A stretch of 64,000 nt of DNA, taken from assembly GCF_018614585.1 (NCBI RefSeq), contig NZ_JAGGOI010000001.1, positions 62,001-126,000 of the forward strand, given 5' to 3'. A model generated the notes under the pieces. The model did no database searches. It was not told the DNA's origin and saw only the letters and a list, made by a program, of their open reading frames with translations. A program made the position numbers and the translations under genes. This stretch comes from Streptomyces sp. ISL-1 (GTDB lineage: Bacteria > Actinomycetota > Actinomycetes > Streptomycetales > Streptomycetaceae). Positions 61,756-64,000 of this stretch are shown one piece after another (the first letter of the stretch is position 1; the number at the start of each line of letters is the position of its first letter).

Positions 61756-62241
61756 ATGATGTGGGCCATGGCCACCCTTCTCCTTGCTCTCGCCATCATC
61801 TTCACGGGGCTGTACGCGGGCTTCATGCTGACCTTCCAGATCTCGGTCATGCCCGCGCTCGCCAAGCTGCCGGACGACCAGTTCCTGCCGGTCATACGCC
61901 GTATCAACGAGGTTGTACCGCGCCCCGTCTTCCTGCTCCTCTTCTTCGGGATCATCGCCTTCCCCGCCGCGGCACTGGCCGTGCCCGTCGACGGGCGCAC
62001 CGACACCCAGCGGTGGCTGATCGTCGCGGGCCTGGTGTGCGCGGTCATCAACCACCTGATCACCATCGCCGGCAACATCCCGCTGAACAACGCCCTGGCC
62101 ACGGCGGAGAGCGCATCCCCGGCCGCCCCCGACAGCGAGGTCCGCGCGGCCTTCGAGCCCCGTTGGAACCTCCTCCACCTGATCCGCACGCTGTTCACGA
62201 TCGCGGCGTTCGCCCTGCTGGTCGGCGCCGCGCTGAGCTGA
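61756..62241 (+). CDS. DUF1772 membrane protein
   Basis: A 161-residue protein with four transmembrane helices (LLALAIIFTGLYAGFM, VFLLLFFGIIAFPAAALAV, WLIVAGLVCAVINHLITI, LIRTLFTIAAFALLVG). The pattern (FTGLYAGFMLTFQISVMPALAKL and PLNNALA in the third loop) is DUF1772, a family related to anthrone oxygenases. Its activity here is unknown. Several ATG codons at 61756-61768 could start it, and no good ribosome site is visible. Confidence 0.8.
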   Translation: MMWAMATLLLALAIIFTGLYAGFMLTFQISVMPALAKLPDDQFLPVIRRINEVVPRPVFLLLFFGIIAFPAAALAVPVDGRTDTQRWLIVAGLVCAVINHLITIAGNIPLNNALATAESASPAAPDSEVRAAFEPRWNLLHLIRTLFTIAAFALLVGAALS

Positions 62242-62338
62242 CCGGCGCAACCCGCCGCCTGGGGGGGCTGGGCCAGGCCGGGTTGCGGCCCGGTCCAGCC
62301 CCCGAGAGGCCGCGTCCGTCGAGAGCTGCCGGCGTGCG

Positions 62339-63541
62339 TCAGGCCGTGTGCAGCGTCAGCCCGTACCGCCAGAGGATCTCGTTCACCGGCTGGAACCAGG
62401 TCTCACCGCCGCTACCGCAGTTGCCCCAGCCGCCGGAGGTCACGCCCTGCGCCTGGTCGCCGCTGATGAACGAGCCTCCGGAGTCGCCGGGTTCGGCGCA
62501 GACGCTGGTCTTGGTCATCTGGTGGACCGCGCCCTGGCTGTAGTTGACGGTCTCGTTCTTGCCCAGCACGGTGCCGCAGTGCCAGTGGGTGGTGGACCCG
62601 GAGCGGCAGATCGAGGCGCCCACCGGGGCCTCCGCCGAGCCGCGTACGAGCTGGTCGGGGACGGTGCCCCAGCCCAGCACCACCGGGACGGTCCACCAGC
62701 CCTGGCCGATGCCGACGTAGGCGTAGTCGTCACCAGGGAAGGACGAGCCCTGGAAGGTGCCCATGCCGGAGCCGTCCCAGCCGCGAACGAAGTCGCCGGG
62801 CCTGCCGCAGTGTCCCGCCGTGACGAAGCCGCCGTGCACCGAGAAGCCGATGGAGCAGCGGACGTTGCCCGTGTAGTACGGGTCGCCGCCCACGGTTCCG
62901 GCGGCGAAAGTGGCCGGTGCCTGGCTCATGGCCGCTTCGACCCGCACCGGCCCGGCCCGGCGGGCGCGGTCGACGAAGGCCCGGACATCGGTGTCGTTAC
63001 GGCGGGACGCGATGATGTCGACGACGACCTGGTTGGTCCGCGGGTCGACGTGCCAGCCGGTCACTCCTTGCGGCGCGCCCTGCGCCGACTGCGCCGCCTG
63101 CCGGTCGATGCGCGCCTTGGCCGCGTCCAGCTCCTTCGCGTTGTGCTGTACGAGCCGGACCGCCGCGCCTGTCTCCCCTACGGCCGAGGCACCGCTCCGA
63201 CTGGTTACGGCGACAGTCAGCCTGCCGGTGGAGGCGTCGAACCAGGAGCCTCCGTACGAGGCGCCGGCGGCGCGTTCCGCCGCGCCCTGGAGGGCAGTTG
63301 CGGCCCGCTCCCGCGCGAGCCGTTCGCGCGCCTGCGGCTCGGTGAGGCCCAAGTCCCGCTGCATGGCGGTCAGCAGACCGGCCGAGAGCGGGGGCTCGGG
63401 GGCCGCGGCGACGGCTGGGGTGAGGGATGCCCCGCCCCACGCGCCGAGGACGAGCAGCGCGGTCATTCCGATGCGTAATCCGAGGGCGCGTTTCACTGAC
63501 GTGCGATTCATGGACGTGCGTCTCACTGATGTGCGTATCAC
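62339..63541 (-). CDS. Secreted chymotrypsin-like peptidase (S1, streptogrisin type)
   Basis: A 400-residue exported protease. Signal (LRIGMTALLVLGAWGGAS), then an alpha-lytic-type prodomain (about 45-200; LSAGLLTAMQRDLGLTEPQAR), then the protease with His in TAGHC, Asp in DDYAYVGIGQ, and Ser in GDSGGSF, with paired cysteines. It is an S1 member with the streptogrisin-like fold. GTG start at 63541 with AAGGG 9 bases upstream; the leader has a repeated motif RTSV (RTSVRRTSMNRTSVKRA). A LacI-type palindrome lies 53 bp upstream. Confidence 0.94.
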   Translation of the reverse strand: MIRTSVRRTSMNRTSVKRALGLRIGMTALLVLGAWGGASLTPAVAAAPEPPLSAGLLTAMQRDLGLTEPQARERLARERAATALQGAAERAAGASYGGSWFDASTGRLTVAVTSRSGASAVGETGAAVRLVQHNAKELDAAKARIDRQAAQSAQGAPQGVTGWHVDPRTNQVVVDIIASRRNDTDVRAFVDRARRAGPVRVEAAMSQAPATFAAGTVGGDPYYTGNVRCSIGFSVHGGFVTAGHCGRPGDFVRGWDGSGMGTFQGSSFPGDDYAYVGIGQGWWTVPVVLGWGTVPDQLVRGSAEAPVGASICRSGSTTHWHCGTVLGKNETVNYSQGAVHQMTKTSVCAEPGDSGGSFISGDQAQGVTSGGWGNCGSGGETWFQPVNEILWRYGLTLHTA

Positions 63542-63593
63542 CGTGGTGAACCCTTCTGTCGTTTCCTGTGGGTTGATGGCCGCTCAGTCGTCC

Positions 63594-63605
63594 GAGAGCG
63601 CTCTC
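63594..63605. promoter_or_regulatory. LacI-type palindrome GAGAGCGCTCTC
   Basis: Perfect 12-bp palindrome, with a second overlapping half AGAGCGCT next to it. The core matches the sugar-regulator sites (CebR type) of Streptomyces. It is 53 bp before the S1 protease start. Confidence 0.55.
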
Positions 63606-63709
63606 AGAGCGCTGCGCGACGGACCTCGTAGAGGCAGATCCGGGCACGGCGTCCGCGCTGTCGTCTCAGGGCGCCCAGGCGGCCTCGACCGCCCGGGCGG
63701 TGTCCTCGG

Positions 63710-63908
63710 TCAGAGGAACCTCCAGAGGTGGTCTGGGGTGCCGTTGTCGTCGAACTGCGCCACCTGGGCGCTGTTGGCGGTCGACATCCCGTCCACGCCC
63801 AGGACCTTGCCGCTGTAGCTGTTGCGTACGAGGAGCCAGCCTGCGCCGCGCGACGGGGCCGAGGGTGAGGGTGGCCGTCTGGAGGAAGGGGCGTCGGTTG
63901 AGCGGCAT
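63710..63908 (-). pseudogene. Remnant of a Tat-exported protein with RICIN/CBM13 domain
   Basis: Starting from ATG at 63908, MPLNRRPFLQTATLTLG is a twin-arginine signal start. After one frame change near 63850 the reading AGWLLVRNSYSGKVLGVDG and SAQVAQFDDNGTPDHLWRFL up to the stop at 63710 is the end of a RICIN-type (CBM13) domain with its Q-x-W-like end. A whole catalytic domain must have been deleted. It is thus the wreck of a secreted glycosidase. No intact product. Confidence 0.7.
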
Positions 63909-64000
63909 GGGGGGCGCTCCTGCCGTTGACCTCGAGGGGGGACGGGGTCTTGCGCGTGTACGCCGGTGAGCTGTGTACAACGTTGAAGGGAGGGGCAGTT
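63909..64000. other. Sequence upstream of RICIN remnant, window edge
   Basis: 92 bp with no gene. It would hold the promoter of the dead gene. Confidence 0.4.

Overview
This 64-kb window is chromosomal DNA of a Streptomyces-like actinomycete. The G+C content is very high, third codon positions are almost always G or C, GTG starts and 4-bp GTGA/ATGA overlaps are frequent, and there are many secreted proteases, lipoproteins and one-component regulators. Nearly all of it is metabolic or envelope chromosome. There is no tRNA, rRNA, CRISPR array, integrase or intact insertion sequence. A citrate synthase, a RecD2-type helicase and a copper operon mark it as core rather than chromosome-arm sequence.

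Layout. 1-0.9 kb: 5' part of an acyl-CoA dehydrogenase gene. 1.1-1.4 kb: wreck of a type I restriction-modification methylase gene (hsdM), next to a small two-helix membrane protein of SLATT type. 2.0-8.0 kb: PucR regulator divergent from a sodium:solute symporter, an agmatinase/guanidinobutyrase-family ureohydrolase and a thiamine-diphosphate enzyme, probably a guanidino-compound catabolic unit. 8.2-13.2 kb: accessory stretch with a class IV aminotransferase, a Nudix hydrolase, an XRE/TPR regulator with a clean TTACCC-N5-GGGTAA operator, small proteins, a GRDP-like protein and an atypical protein kinase. 13.4-25 kb: envelope and secretion block (class A beta-lactamase-like hydrolase, fused double ABC exporter, GT-C-like membrane protein, S37 tripeptidyl aminopeptidase, lipoprotein, GH3 beta-N-acetylhexosaminidase). 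25-28.6 kb: LysR, EamA exporter, TIM-barrel isomerase, MarR-GNAT fusion. 28.7-33.1 kb: LacI divergent from an oxidoreductase / DUF993 / TIM-barrel operon for an unidentified sugar or cyclitol. 33.1-37.6 kb: gene-poor repeat-rich spacer, recD2, citrate synthase. 38-41.7 kb: copZ-copA behind a CsoR-type operator, then a TetR regulator divergent from an MMPL transporter (to 44.1 kb). 44.2-52.1 kb: myo-inositol catabolism (IolE/I-like, iolC, Cgl0159-type aldolase, iolB, iolD, mmsA/iolA). 52.3-64 kb: DUF2637 membrane protein, S8 and S1 proteases, GNAT, a hydrolase-ABC ATPase fusion with its permease, LuxR regulator, VWA lipoprotein, DUF1772 protein, and a decayed carbohydrate-binding protein at the right edge.

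How the genes work together. The inositol genes form a nearly complete route from inosose to acetyl-CoA and malonic-semialdehyde products; the dehydrogenase (iolG), transporter and regulator must lie elsewhere. The LacI operon has the same logic (dehydrogenase, aldolase-like TIM barrel, isomerase). The three-gene PucR unit can be read as uptake of a guanidino acid, decarboxylation of a 2-keto acid, and release of urea.

Most unusual: (a) a single polypeptide joining an extracytoplasmic CocE/NonD hydrolase, a membrane anchor and a cytoplasmic ABC ATPase; (b) the XRE/operator/small-ORF/GRDP-like/kinase neighbourhood at 9.9-13.2 kb, whose function I cannot assign; (c) recurrent in-frame microsatellite expansions in otherwise conserved enzymes (IolC tail, IolD insert, PucR linker, EPT repeat); (d) gene relics (hsdM, RICIN protein, duplicated ABC-transporter tail).
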